NCBI GenBank assembly: GCA_014360825.1
Contig: JACIWT010000004.1
Location: 124,001-188,000, forward strand
Length of the DNA: 64,000 nucleotides
DNA from: Chloroflexota bacterium
Lineage (GTDB): Bacteria > Chloroflexota > Anaerolineae > UBA2200 > JACIWT01
Direction of reading: 5' to 3'
Part shown: piece by piece, positions 17,483 to 25,713 of the stretch
Layout: each line of letters opens with the position of its first letter
How positions within the stretch are numbered: position 1 is the first letter of the stretch
The notes under the pieces: model-generated
Told to the model about the DNA's origin: nothing
Database searches by the model: none
The model's input: only the letters and a program-made list of their open reading frames with translations
Translations under genes and position numbers: made by a program

Positions 17483-18640
17483 TTGGCCACCGAAGTGATA
17501 ATGCCCAAGATGGGCATGGCTCAAGAAACAGGAACGCTCCTGCAGTGGCTGAAGAAAGAAGGGGAGTGGGTAAACGAGGGTGAACCCCTCTTCGAGGTCA
17601 TGACCGATAAGGTCAACATGCAGGTGGAAGCGCCCGCCTCCGGCTACCTCAAAGGCATCCGCGCCCATCCAAACGATGTGGTGCCCGTAACGGAGGTCAT
17701 CGCCTACATCGTCGCGGAGGGTGAGGAGGTGGAGGCAGCGCCCCGCCCGGCAGAGGTGGCCGCGCCTTCGGAAGAGGCAGCGAGAGCAGAGGCGCCCTCA
17801 CGCGTGACCGCGCCAGCCCCAACGATCGAGGCCAGAGGGCCGGTCCGGGCTACACCCGTGGCCCGCAAGATGGCGCAAGAGTTCGGCCTAGACCTAAGCC
17901 GCATCCGAGGTACGGGACCAGGAGGGATCATCGTGCAGGCCGATGTGCTGGCAGCCCGTGCCGCCCCACAGCCAGCCGGGAGACCAGGACGCCGGGTACC
18001 TTTGGTAGGCAGGCGGCGCATCATCGCCGAGCGGATGCTGCGCAGCGCCCAACAGGCACCGCACATCGCCCTGACCATCGAGGTGGATATGTCCCACGCC
18101 GAGCGCACGCGTGGCGAGGCCTCTTTCACCGCCGTGCTGGTGGCCAAGGTAGCGCCACTCTTAGTCAAGCACCCGTTTATGAACGCTACATTAGAGGGCG
18201 AGGAGATCGTCCTCTTGGACGAGGTGAACGTAGGCGTGGCTGTGGCGGCGGAGGAGGGGCTGATTGTGCCGGTGGTGAAAGCGGCGCACCGCAAGTCGTT
18301 GGCGCAGATTGACGCCGAGATCCGCGACCTGGCTCGCCGAGCGCGAGAGGGCAAACTGACGCTGGACGATGTCACTGGGGGCACCTTCACCATCTCAAAT
18401 CTCGGGATGTTCGGCATCGAGGAATTCCGAGCCATCATCAACCCGCCCGAGAGCGCCATCCTGGCGGTGGGCGCTATCATTCGCAAGCCAGTGGTCATCG
18501 GCGATGGCATCGCCATCCGTCCTATGATGAAGATCACCGCCTCCGCTGACCATCGGATCGTGGATGGGGCAGTGGTGGCGGAGTTCCTGCGCGATCTCAA
18601 GGCCGACCTGGAGGGCCAGCCAAGCAATGCAGGAACTTGA
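17483..18640 (+). CDS. pdhC: dihydrolipoamide acyltransferase (E2)
   Basis: E2 is the core of the 2-oxoacid dehydrogenase complex and transfers the acyl group from lipoyl-lysine to CoA. The protein has one lipoyl domain (lipoyl-lysine in TDKVNM, about residue 43), an alanine/glutamate-rich linker, a peripheral subunit-binding domain (ATPVARKMAQEFGLDLSRI, then GTGPGGIIVQADV) and the catalytic domain with the DHRIVDG motif. An ATG at 17468 overlaps the E1 beta stop, but the TTG at 17483 gives the family-typical beginning MATEVIMPKMGM and has GAGGAG 7 bases upstream, so it is preferred. One lipoyl domain is usual for this size. Confidence 0.88.
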   Translation: MATEVIMPKMGMAQETGTLLQWLKKEGEWVNEGEPLFEVMTDKVNMQVEAPASGYLKGIRAHPNDVVPVTEVIAYIVAEGEEVEAAPRPAEVAAPSEEAARAEAPSRVTAPAPTIEARGPVRATPVARKMAQEFGLDLSRIRGTGPGGIIVQADVLAARAAPQPAGRPGRRVPLVGRRRIIAERMLRSAQQAPHIALTIEVDMSHAERTRGEASFTAVLVAKVAPLLVKHPFMNATLEGEEIVLLDEVNVGVAVAAEEGLIVPVVKAAHRKSLAQIDAEIRDLARRAREGKLTLDDVTGGTFTISNLGMFGIEEFRAIINPPESAILAVGAIIRKPVVIGDGIAIRPMMKITASADHRIVDGAVVAEFLRDLKADLEGQPSNAGT

Positions 18641-18708
18641 TTTTGCATCAGGATTGATGACGCATTACAATTATGCGCAAATTTCGGTAGGAGAATTGGA
18701 GAGTCAAC

Positions 18709-18978
18709 TTGGAAGAGGTCAATCTCATCGTCCGCCACAAAGTAGGTCTGCATGCCAGACCTGCGGCCATTTTCGTGAAGACCGCATCGGGTTTCAAATC
18801 CGACATCCATGTGATTGCCGGGGAGCGGAACGGCAACGCAAAAAGCATCCTTTCTGTATTGACCCTGGGCGTCTCCCAGGGCACGCCCATTACTATCCGG
18901 GCCAGTGGCCCGGACGAATCAGAGGCTATCCAGGCCCTCAAACAATTGATCGAGAGCAACTTCGGTGAGCCTGAGTAG
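18709..18978 (+). CDS. ptsH: phosphocarrier protein HPr
   Basis: HPr carries phosphate from PEP-dependent enzyme I to the EIIA proteins. The 89-residue protein has the catalytic His15 in VGLHARPA exactly at the canonical position, and Ser46 in the AKSILSV segment, the site used by HPr kinase in Gram-positive-type regulation. It starts at TTG with GGAG upstream, 68 bases after the E2 gene. Its presence at the end of this operon supplies one general PTS component. Enzyme I is not encoded in the window and must lie elsewhere. Whether Ser46 is phosphorylated is unknown. Confidence 0.93.
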   Translation: MEEVNLIVRHKVGLHARPAAIFVKTASGFKSDIHVIAGERNGNAKSILSVLTLGVSQGTPITIRASGPDESEAIQALKQLIESNFGEPE

Positions 18979-18998
18979 GGCTTATGGCTGTATGCCCC

Positions 18999-21389
18999 TC
19001 ATCCCCCGGGGCCATATAATAGCCGATATGCGGCGTACTGCCTGTAAATCTCTCGCACGAAAGCCTGCGCTTGTTCGGCAGGCAATTCCTCGTAGAACAA
19101 GTCCCGATCAAACGGTGTGAACGCCTCGCTCCAACGCCTGGCGTTGCTCAGACCCGCATTGTAGGCTACCAGGGCCCGGAAAGGATCATCCTCAAATGCC
19201 TGCAGCGCCGTCACCAGATAGTACATGCCATAACTCACGCTGATGACGGGGCGATAGAGATCGCGAGTGGTGAAGCCTTTTTCTCCTAATTGCCGCGCAA
19301 TCCATTCGCCAGTGGCAGGCATGACTTGGGTCAGGCCAATAGCGCCAGAAGACGATTTCGCCTCTGGATCAAAACGGCTTTCCTGGCGCATCAGCGCGTA
19401 GAAGAGCAGGGGGTCCACCCCAGCCGCTGCTGTCTTAGGCAGCACCAGATCCGCGAAAGGCGTTGGATACGCCAGTTCGAGCAGGAAACGCGGCGGGGTT
19501 TGATCTCGCGGGGTCAGTTGGAGTAACCGTTCTGCGGCCGACGTGGAGAGGCGGTAGAGTTCTCGCTCGTCGAAGTAAAGGGCCAGGGAGTAGAGGGTTC
19601 GTGGCTGCGACCAGGCACTGGCAAGCACCGTCCGGTACTCCTCAATCGCCTCATCGCGCAAGCCGACCCTCAGCAATGCCTCGGCGCGGCGGAAGGCTGG
19701 TGTGGCCACGACGTCTGACGGCAGATCGCCCCATTTCTCTTCCCCGACACCCAGCCAGGACGCAAGCCATGCCTCGGCCTCGTCGCGTTGCCCACGTCGC
19801 TGGTATGCAGAGGGGGCGGAAGATGGCTCGAGCGGTGTTCCCACCCACACAGATCCCTGGAGTTCATCCTTCGCCCGCCGGCCATAGTGCCCCTCCGAGT
19901 CAGCAGCCACCGCCTCCATCCAATATGCCTCCGCGTCCTCGCGCTCTCCCGCTCCCAATGCTGCCTTGCCCAACCAGAAGAGCAAGCGCGCTTTCTCGGA
20001 GTCTGTCGGAGCGTGGGACAGGGCCTGCTGCCATATACTCATCGCCTGGGGCCAGTCGCTGGCAGTATAGGCGCACATCCCATCGCGGAACCAAGCCTCG
20101 GCTACGTGCGCTCCTTCGGGGTAAGCGCGGATGAGATCGCGATAGGCTTCCTGCGCGCCCACACAATCGCTCGCCAATGCCGCCGCCCGCCACAAGGCAT
20201 CCTCGGCTTGTGGATGGGCAGGATAGAGGGCAGCAAAGTGACGGTAGGCCCGCACTGCGTCTTCGGTCCGGCCCATAGTGGCCAGTGTTCGTGCCTTTTC
20301 CAGCCATCCCTGGGGGACCAATTCGTTGCGCGGGTGGGTCTCGATAAGGTAGTCGAATTCTCGCAACGCCTTTTCATACTCCCCGCGACGGAAGAACGAG
20401 AGGCCGGCGTAGTAATGCGCGTCGCCCAGGTGCCCAGCTAGGTCCGCCCAAATGTAGCGGCGCAGTGCCGCTATCGCCTCGTCGTATTGGCCAGCGTGGT
20501 AATAGACGATCCCCTGGGTGAGGTCACCGGGCAGTCGGGCGTTTCTGGCGACGAGTTCCTGTAGCGAGGTGTAGGCCGCCCAGGTATCGGGATAATTCTC
20601 CATGATATCCAACCACCGTTTGAAGGCGCTATCGGTCTGGCCTGACTCATACTCCGCCAGGCCGATCTTGTAACTGATAGAGGCCCGATAAGGGACCCTG
20701 CGCGCCTCCGCGAGGATAGCGTTGTAAGCAGCGATAGCGTCACTGTATCGTTCCAGCCGCCGCAGGGCATCGCCCATATTCTCCAGGACTAAGACGCGAA
20801 GAGATAGAGGGGCATCGGCTTTTGCAGCCAAGGCGTAAGCATCCATGGCAGCGGCATCGTCGCCGCCTTTGATCAGGGCATCACCGAGGCGGGAGTACAG
20901 GTAGGCAGCGATGTCTGGCTCTAAGGGCAAGGCACTAGTCCAGGCCCCTGCCGCCTCCAGCCACTGACCAAGGCTCTCATAAGTACGAGCGAGCGTCACC
21001 AGTGCGCGGGACAGCGAGGTACTGGACGGATAGTGTGCCACAAAGCCCTGTAAAGTCTCCACAGCCCGCGGGTAGTCTCCGGCCCTGAAGAAAGCGAGGC
21101 CCAAGTGGAGCCATGCCCGTTCCTGCACGACATCAGAAGCGGTGGTCAGCAGAGTCTGGTACTGCGCAATAGCCTCGGCGTATTCTCCATTTGTTAGCAG
21201 GCGGTCAGCGGCGGCCAAGCGCTCACCAGGCGTTGGCGTTATGGTGGGGGTGGGGGTTGGCGCTAACTCAGTGGGGTAGGGGGCTATAGTGGGATGGGTA
21301 GAAGGCGACAGATTAGGGGTCGCCGCACAACTCTCGCCAAGCGCTATTGCCAAGGCCAGTAGTAAGACAAGTCGCCATTTCGAATACAC
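18999..21389 (-). CDS. TPR-repeat lytic transglycosylase (Slt-type), exported
   Basis: This protein of about 796 residues cleaves peptidoglycan glycan strands. It begins with a signal sequence (WRLVLLLALAIALG, then a cysteine that could be lipidated although the lipobox is poor), a Pro/Thr linker, a long array of TPR-like helical repeats (about residues 60-620) and a C-terminal SLT domain with the catalytic glutamate in MRQESRFDP, GAIGLTQVMPAT and ALVAYNAG. The GTG at 21389 is preferred because TGAGG lies 5 bases before it; a GTG two codons earlier is possible. It converges on ptsH with only 20 bases between stops and no clear terminator there. Soluble Slt70 has the same general design. Confidence 0.9.
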   Translation of the reverse strand: MYSKWRLVLLLALAIALGESCAATPNLSPSTHPTIAPYPTELAPTPTPTITPTPGERLAAADRLLTNGEYAEAIAQYQTLLTTASDVVQERAWLHLGLAFFRAGDYPRAVETLQGFVAHYPSSTSLSRALVTLARTYESLGQWLEAAGAWTSALPLEPDIAAYLYSRLGDALIKGGDDAAAMDAYALAAKADAPLSLRVLVLENMGDALRRLERYSDAIAAYNAILAEARRVPYRASISYKIGLAEYESGQTDSAFKRWLDIMENYPDTWAAYTSLQELVARNARLPGDLTQGIVYYHAGQYDEAIAALRRYIWADLAGHLGDAHYYAGLSFFRRGEYEKALREFDYLIETHPRNELVPQGWLEKARTLATMGRTEDAVRAYRHFAALYPAHPQAEDALWRAAALASDCVGAQEAYRDLIRAYPEGAHVAEAWFRDGMCAYTASDWPQAMSIWQQALSHAPTDSEKARLLFWLGKAALGAGEREDAEAYWMEAVAADSEGHYGRRAKDELQGSVWVGTPLEPSSAPSAYQRRGQRDEAEAWLASWLGVGEEKWGDLPSDVVATPAFRRAEALLRVGLRDEAIEEYRTVLASAWSQPRTLYSLALYFDERELYRLSTSAAERLLQLTPRDQTPPRFLLELAYPTPFADLVLPKTAAAGVDPLLFYALMRQESRFDPEAKSSSGAIGLTQVMPATGEWIARQLGEKGFTTRDLYRPVISVSYGMYYLVTALQAFEDDPFRALVAYNAGLSNARRWSEAFTPFDRDLFYEELPAEQAQAFVREIYRQYAAYRLLYGPGG

Positions 21390-21738
21390 CAGCACCTCAA
21401 GACTCCCAGCATCTTTTCTTTTATGACGTCAGTAGGGGAGTGGAGTTCCGTCTGAATTCGAGGGGAATTTGCCCCTGAAAAGGCCCTAAATAAACTTCGC
21501 ACTATATATCTTATGTTAATATATGGCCGTTCAGTTGACATAACCAAGAATAGGGGTTTTTCTCTTGCAGGCCGGTGCCATGTCTGTATTTGCGGGTATT
21601 GCGCGTTCCTCTCCGGGTCTGCGCTGGCGAAATGTATTGCCGCAGCGCACATTCTAGCCCCAATCCGTCCTGCATCTGAGAGTGTATCGCTCGCAGCCTT
21701 AGGATTCGGCTTTTCGTTATGTCAATTACGAGCGGGCC

Positions 21739-21766
21739 TTGTGTTTTCATCTGGAACCATTATAAT
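21739..21766 (+). promoter_or_regulatory. promoter of truD, predicting a leaderless mRNA
   Basis: TTGTGT (21739-21744) and a perfect TATAAT (21761-21766) are 16 bases apart. Only six bases separate the -10 box from the truD ATG at 21773, so transcription should start at or within a base or two of the start codon. The rest of the 21390-21772 gap is AT-rich with no gene seen, and should also hold the start of the divergent transglycosylase transcript. Confidence 0.75.
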
Positions 21767-21772
21767 GTAATT

Positions 21773-22933
21773 ATGCGCTACAAAGTCATCCCTGAAGATT
21801 TCGTCGTGGAGTCGCTGCTACAGCGGTCTCCTCTGTCACAGGGGCGCTACTCCGTGTATCGGGTGCAGAAGCGAGGCGTCACCACCCTGCACGCACAGCG
21901 CCACATGGCGGCGCGTTTGGGCATCCGCCACTCGGCGGTGGTCTTCCCTGCCCTCAAAGACAAGGACGCTGTCGCCATCCAGTATGCCTGTGTCCGCGGT
22001 TCTGGCCCTGCCCGACTGGACGGGCCTGGCTACACCGCTACCCTCGTCGGATACTCTGACGAGCGGCTACAGCCTCGCCACCTAAGGGGTAATCGTTTCA
22101 CGGTGGTCTTGCGCGATCTCTCGTCATCAGAGGCGGCACATATCCAGCGCCGCGCCGCCGAGATATCCCAGTGCGGCCTGCCCAACTATTATGATGAACA
22201 GCGTTTCGGCTCCTACGCGCCCGAGTTCGGCTTCATCGGCAAACTCATCTTGCAGCGCGACGCCGAGAGCGCTCTTCGCGCCTACCTGAGCCAACCCTTC
22301 ACCGGCGACCCGCCGCGCGATGCGGCCTTCAAAGCCCTCGTCCAGACGCGCTGGGGTGACTGGTCAGCGCTCTTCGAGGCAGCGCCAAAGCCCTCCAATG
22401 CCCGCAGCATACTCACCTACCTAACAGATCATCCTCAGGACATCCGTCACGCGCTCAACCTGATCCCAGCCCGCCTGCTTTCGCTGTACCTGGTGGCCTA
22501 CCAGAGTTATCTCTGGAACCGGGTGGCCGGCCGCTATCTCGGTGGGCTCCTGCCCACGACACGCGCTCTCGCGGTGCTGGGAGAGCATTTGCCCCTCTAC
22601 GAGACGCTGCCAGAGGACTTGGCCACACAACTCCGGGACGTTCAGATACCCCTCTTGCATCATCGCGCTGTTTTCTCCGAGGCCCGAGTGGCAGCCTTGG
22701 TGAGCGCGGTCCTGTCCGAGGAGGGACTGACCCTGCGCGATTTCAAGGCGCGGATTCTCCAGAAAGCGTATCTACCTGCCGGCTCCCGTGCACTGCTGGT
22801 CTTCCCTGCCCAACTCTCCGTGACTGAGGCGCAGCCCGATGACCTATTTTCAGGCAGGAGCAAGATGACGGTGAGTTTCTCTTTGCCGCGTGGAAGTTAC
22901 GCCACACTGCTGATACAGGCCCTGGGAGCCTGA
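21773..22933 (+). CDS. truD: tRNA pseudouridine synthase D
   Basis: TruD converts uridine 13 of tRNA to pseudouridine. The 386-residue protein has the catalytic aspartate motif ALKDKDAVAIQ, LRGNRFTVVLRDL, the family signature GLPNYYDEQRFGS and a central insertion domain. The ATG at 21773 is chosen because translation then begins RYKVIPEDFVVE, the usual N-terminus, and because the -10 box lies six bases upstream. An ATG at 21719 would lie upstream of the promoter. There is no Shine-Dalgarno sequence. The downstream phosphoesterase gene follows after 9 bases. Confidence 0.92.
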   Translation: MRYKVIPEDFVVESLLQRSPLSQGRYSVYRVQKRGVTTLHAQRHMAARLGIRHSAVVFPALKDKDAVAIQYACVRGSGPARLDGPGYTATLVGYSDERLQPRHLRGNRFTVVLRDLSSSEAAHIQRRAAEISQCGLPNYYDEQRFGSYAPEFGFIGKLILQRDAESALRAYLSQPFTGDPPRDAAFKALVQTRWGDWSALFEAAPKPSNARSILTYLTDHPQDIRHALNLIPARLLSLYLVAYQSYLWNRVAGRYLGGLLPTTRALAVLGEHLPLYETLPEDLATQLRDVQIPLLHHRAVFSEARVAALVSAVLSEEGLTLRDFKARILQKAYLPAGSRALLVFPAQLSVTEAQPDDLFSGRSKMTVSFSLPRGSYATLLIQALGA

Positions 22934-22942
22934 AAATCCGCT

Positions 22943-24199
22943 ATGACAAGCCCCCAAAATGGATTTGTTATGTCGAATTACCCCCCTACCCCGCCCAATC
23001 GAGACGTACGAAGGTATATTTCAGACGCTACAGACCCGCTGGATCGCGGCTTCGCGAACCCGATGCACGAGCCATTGGTTTTCACCGACCGTCTGGCCCG
23101 GCTGCCCGCTTGGGTGAGCCTGGCGCTGCTATTGATCCTCTTGGCGGCCTTGGGAGCGCTGGGACGGCGCATAGGAGATGGCAGGGCGACCATCCTCGTG
23201 CTGGCCTACGTCACCTTCGCCTTGGCCGATTGGCTCCTACTGGCCGCACTGCCCCGCCTTGGGCTCTCCTTCGGTCCTCCAGTGCCCACGCTGTGGGCGC
23301 TCTGGGCCTTGCGCCTGCTCATAGCGCTGATCCCTCTACTGATTGCACCAGCCAGCGCTCTGACCATCGGCATTTCCCTGCTCTGCCAGGCGGTCCTGTT
23401 CGCGCTCTCCATCTACGCCCTGGCGGTGGAACCCTCTCGGGTGACGGTAACCCACCTGGCCCTGACCAACCCGCACGCGGCGGCCAACGCCCGGCCCTTG
23501 CGCATCGCCCACATCACCGACATCCACATGGAGCGCCTCACCCGCCGCGAGCGCCAGGTGGTGCGTCTGGTGAACGATTGGCAGCCCGACCTCATCCTGA
23601 TGACGGGCGATTTCCTCAACCTATCCAACGTCGGTGACGAGCGGGCCATCGCCGACGTGCGGGAGATGCTCGGATGTATGCGCTCTGTCTGCGGCACGAT
23701 CTACGCGGTGCGCGGCACTTCGCCCGTGGACCCAGAATGGGTAATGCCTCCCATAGTCGAGGGGATGGCGCTGCGAGTGTTAGAGAGGGAGGTAGCCGAC
23801 ATCGAGTTGGGCGGACATCGCCTCTGCCTCCTCGGCCTGCCCTGCCTGCGCAACCTGCCCGTGGATGGCCAGAGACTGCGGGACCTGATGGAGCACGTGT
23901 CCCGGGGGGCGTTCACTATCCTATTATACCACATGCCCGATCTGATGCCCCTCGCCGCCCGCCTGGGGGTTGACCTCTACTTGGCCGGACACACCCATGG
24001 CGGCCAGGTGCGTCTACCGATCATCGGCGCGCTGGCCACCAGTTCCCAGTATGGCAGGCGCTACCAGATGGGCCTGTACCGCGAGGGAGGGACGACGCTG
24101 TACGTCTCCCGAGGCCTGGGGATGGAGGGCATGGGCGCGCCACGCATCCGCTTCCTGGCCCCGCCGGAGATCCTCTTCATCACCCTCCATCCGGGTTGA
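22943..24199 (+). CDS. membrane metallophosphoesterase with incomplete metal motif
   Basis: The 418-residue protein has about five N-terminal transmembrane helices (residues 50-175) and a C-terminal calcineurin-like phosphoesterase domain of the YkuE type. The first, second and last motifs are present: HITDIHM, MTGDFLN, LLYHMPD and GHTHGGQVRLP. The normally invariant GNHD is replaced: the sequence reads YAVRGTSPVDPEW, so the asparagine and histidine that bind metal and phosphate are missing. It may be inactive, altered in specificity, or regulatory. It follows truD by 9 bases. The start could also be the ATG nine codons further on. Confidence 0.82.
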   Translation: MTSPQNGFVMSNYPPTPPNRDVRRYISDATDPLDRGFANPMHEPLVFTDRLARLPAWVSLALLLILLAALGALGRRIGDGRATILVLAYVTFALADWLLLAALPRLGLSFGPPVPTLWALWALRLLIALIPLLIAPASALTIGISLLCQAVLFALSIYALAVEPSRVTVTHLALTNPHAAANARPLRIAHITDIHMERLTRRERQVVRLVNDWQPDLILMTGDFLNLSNVGDERAIADVREMLGCMRSVCGTIYAVRGTSPVDPEWVMPPIVEGMALRVLEREVADIELGGHRLCLLGLPCLRNLPVDGQRLRDLMEHVSRGAFTILLYHMPDLMPLAARLGVDLYLAGHTHGGQVRLPIIGALATSSQYGRRYQMGLYREGGTTLYVSRGLGMEGMGAPRIRFLAPPEILFITLHPG

Positions 24200-24282
24200 T
24201 TTACCACCAAGACCCAAAGACACAAAGAACACAAGGTCTCTCTATTTTACCCTTCGTGACTTCGTGTCTTCGTGGTTAAGGT
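24200..24282. repeat. dispersed CACAAAGA / CACGAAG-type repeat
   Basis: The segment contains copies of ACCAAGACCCAAAGACACAA and, in the opposite sense, TTCGTGACTTCGTGTCTTCGTGG, the kind of low-complexity intergenic element also seen at about 25092-25108 and 40055-40128 in this window. It extends into the 3' end of the Nudix gene, where it encodes the last residues. No gene lies in the short gap itself. Confidence 0.65.
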
Positions 24283-24952
24283 CGTCCAGCACCGCTTGTA
24301 ACAGGGCCCCGAATTCAGCCAAGATCATGGCCGTGGCCCCCCAGACCCTGTGCCCGCTGACGTGGTAGTACGGGATGGTCAGCGATATGCCCTCGATCAC
24401 CCGTGTCTCGACGGCGCGGGCAGAACGGTCCAGGAGCAACGACAGGGGCATCTCGATGACCTCGGCCACCTCGATGGGGTCGGGGCGGAAGGTTGGCCGC
24501 CGGGGGATGTGGCCCACGTAGGGGTAGATGCAGAAGCGGCTGACGGGCACGTAGAGCGGGGTCAGAGAGCCCAGGATCTCCACTCGGCGAGCCAATATCC
24601 CCAGTTCCTCCGTCGTCTCCCGCCGGGCCGTCTCCTCGAATGAGGCATCGCCTGGCTCGCGTGCGCCGCCGGGCAGCGAGATCTGTCCTTTGTGGGCGAA
24701 GACGTTCTCCGTGCGCCGCGTGAGGGGGAAGCACAGTTCGCCGCCCTGAGGATATAGCAGGATCAGGACTGCCGCCTCGTTGGGACAGGGGTTCGGCAAC
24801 TCCGCACGGTCGCCGGGACGTGGCTGGACGGCCATTTCGACCTGGGCGGCGCGTCCGGGGAGCGGCAAGGAGAGCGCTCGGCGCACCAGGTCGAGGGTGA
24901 GTGGGGATGCACTGCCCTGCTTGGGATGAGGTCGGCGAATATGGGTGTTCAT
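24242..24952 (-). CDS. Nudix hydrolase, CoA pyrophosphatase type
   Basis: This 236-residue protein belongs to the NUDT7/NudL-like Nudix group that hydrolyses CoA and related diphosphates. The extended Nudix box is SLPGGAREPGDASFEETA followed by RRETTEELGI, preceded by ENVFAHKGQISLPGG, the CoA-specific NuCoA region. The N-terminus contains LDLVRRALSLPLPGRAAQ, typical for the family. The last 11 residues (NHEDTKSRRVK) are encoded by a dispersed intergenic repeat, so the original end was probably a little shorter. No clear ribosome-binding site precedes the ATG. It is convergent with the phosphoesterase gene. Confidence 0.87.
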   Translation of the reverse strand: MNTHIRRPHPKQGSASPLTLDLVRRALSLPLPGRAAQVEMAVQPRPGDRAELPNPCPNEAAVLILLYPQGGELCFPLTRRTENVFAHKGQISLPGGAREPGDASFEETARRETTEELGILARRVEILGSLTPLYVPVSRFCIYPYVGHIPRRPTFRPDPIEVAEVIEMPLSLLLDRSARAVETRVIEGISLTIPYYHVSGHRVWGATAMILAEFGALLQAVLDDLNHEDTKSRRVK

Positions 24953-25117
24953 TATGTCAATTTACGCCCCGACCATGTGAAGTCTCACAGCCCTCTAATA
25001 GGACGCGCTTGGCATCGCTCAATTCGGTCATCCTGAGACCCCCTTCTCGTTGCCCGGGCTTCCCAATTTTCGCTTATTATACCATCCCACACCACAAAGA
25101 CACAAAGCCCACCCCGC

Positions 25118-25204
25118 CCTATCAGCGGATGACCTCCGGCATAGCGGATTAGCGGATACGCCGCCCCCATCCATCCGCTAATCCGCTACCTATCCGCTGA
25201 CAGG
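25118..25204. repeat. nested inverted repeats in the 24953-25300 gap
   Basis: A perfect 16-bp inverted repeat (TAGCGGATTAGCGGAT at 25142-25157, complement at 25173-25188) with a 15-base loop lies inside an outer 13-bp pair with one mismatch (25118-25130 and 25192-25204). All arms are built from the unit AGCGGAT. A CACAAAGA-type repeat precedes it at about 25092-25108. The rest of the 348-base gap shows no gene, only the promoter of the next gene. Confidence 0.75.
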
Positions 25205-25248
25205 CCTATCATCGCCGTCTGGAGACGGCTCCCACGGGTCATTCTCAC

Positions 25249-25277
25249 TTGCCAATCTGCCGCCTTCGCGTTACAAT
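25249..25277 (+). promoter_or_regulatory. promoter of the two unknown genes at 25.3-26.2 kb
   Basis: TTGCCA (25249-25254) and TACAAT (25272-25277) are 17 bases apart, and the -10 box lies 23 bases before the next start codon. The match is good but not perfect. Confidence 0.65.
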
Positions 25278-25300
25278 CTCATTGCACAGGGAGGGCAGAG

Positions 25301-25705
25301 ATGTTGCGACCAAAAGCCCGCATCAGGCGTTTCGATGTCTTCGCCGAGTACAATCGGCTGAAAGCGCTGGAAGACGGCATGGCCGAAGACGAAGCCAAGG
25401 GCTATGCCCTGTGGCTGGCCAAGATCGTTGCCGCGCGGCGCTTCTCCTCCGCCCTGACCGAAACCCGCAGGCCCCGCGAACTGCGAGAGGCAGTGCCGGT
25501 GGAAAGGGGCGAGGAGCCCAAGCGCAAGTTCCGCTCTCTCAGCGGGATCGAGCAGACCGACGCCCTATTCGAAAAGGAGATCGTGCAGCGCATGGGCCCG
25601 GATTTCTACGAGAACGTGTTCGCCCCCGCCATTCGCGAAGCCTTCGCCCACCGCCGCAGTTACGTCAGCATCCGCGACAGCATTCGCAAGGATTGGGTGC
25701 CCTGA
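25301..25705 (+). CDS. hypothetical protein, 134 residues
   Basis: I do not recognise this protein. It is soluble, strongly charged and mostly helical (DVFAEYNRLKALEDGMAEDEAKGYALW, KEIVQRMGPDFYENVFAPAI), with no cysteines, no signal peptide and no membrane segment. GGGAGGGC lies at a good distance before the ATG, and a promoter lies just upstream, so it is likely a real gene. It is followed after 8 bases by a small membrane protein, and the two probably form a unit. No function is proposed. Confidence 0.75.
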   Translation: MLRPKARIRRFDVFAEYNRLKALEDGMAEDEAKGYALWLAKIVAARRFSSALTETRRPRELREAVPVERGEEPKRKFRSLSGIEQTDALFEKEIVQRMGPDFYENVFAPAIREAFAHRRSYVSIRDSIRKDWVP

Positions 25706-25713
25706 GGAGGGAG

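Noticed and set aside
18979-18998. Search for a terminator between ptsH and the transglycosylase gene
   Set aside because: Only CCCCCGGGGCC is visible, which is short and lacks a T tract on either strand; not called.
24950-24970. Leaderless start for the Nudix gene
   Set aside because: TAAATT lies six bases before the ATG on the minus strand, but no -35 box is found and the match is poor. Left as undecided rather than claimed.
25118-25204. Repeated GCGGAT units considered as a CRISPR array
   Set aside because: The units are short, inverted as well as direct, and without regular spacers. No cas gene is nearby.
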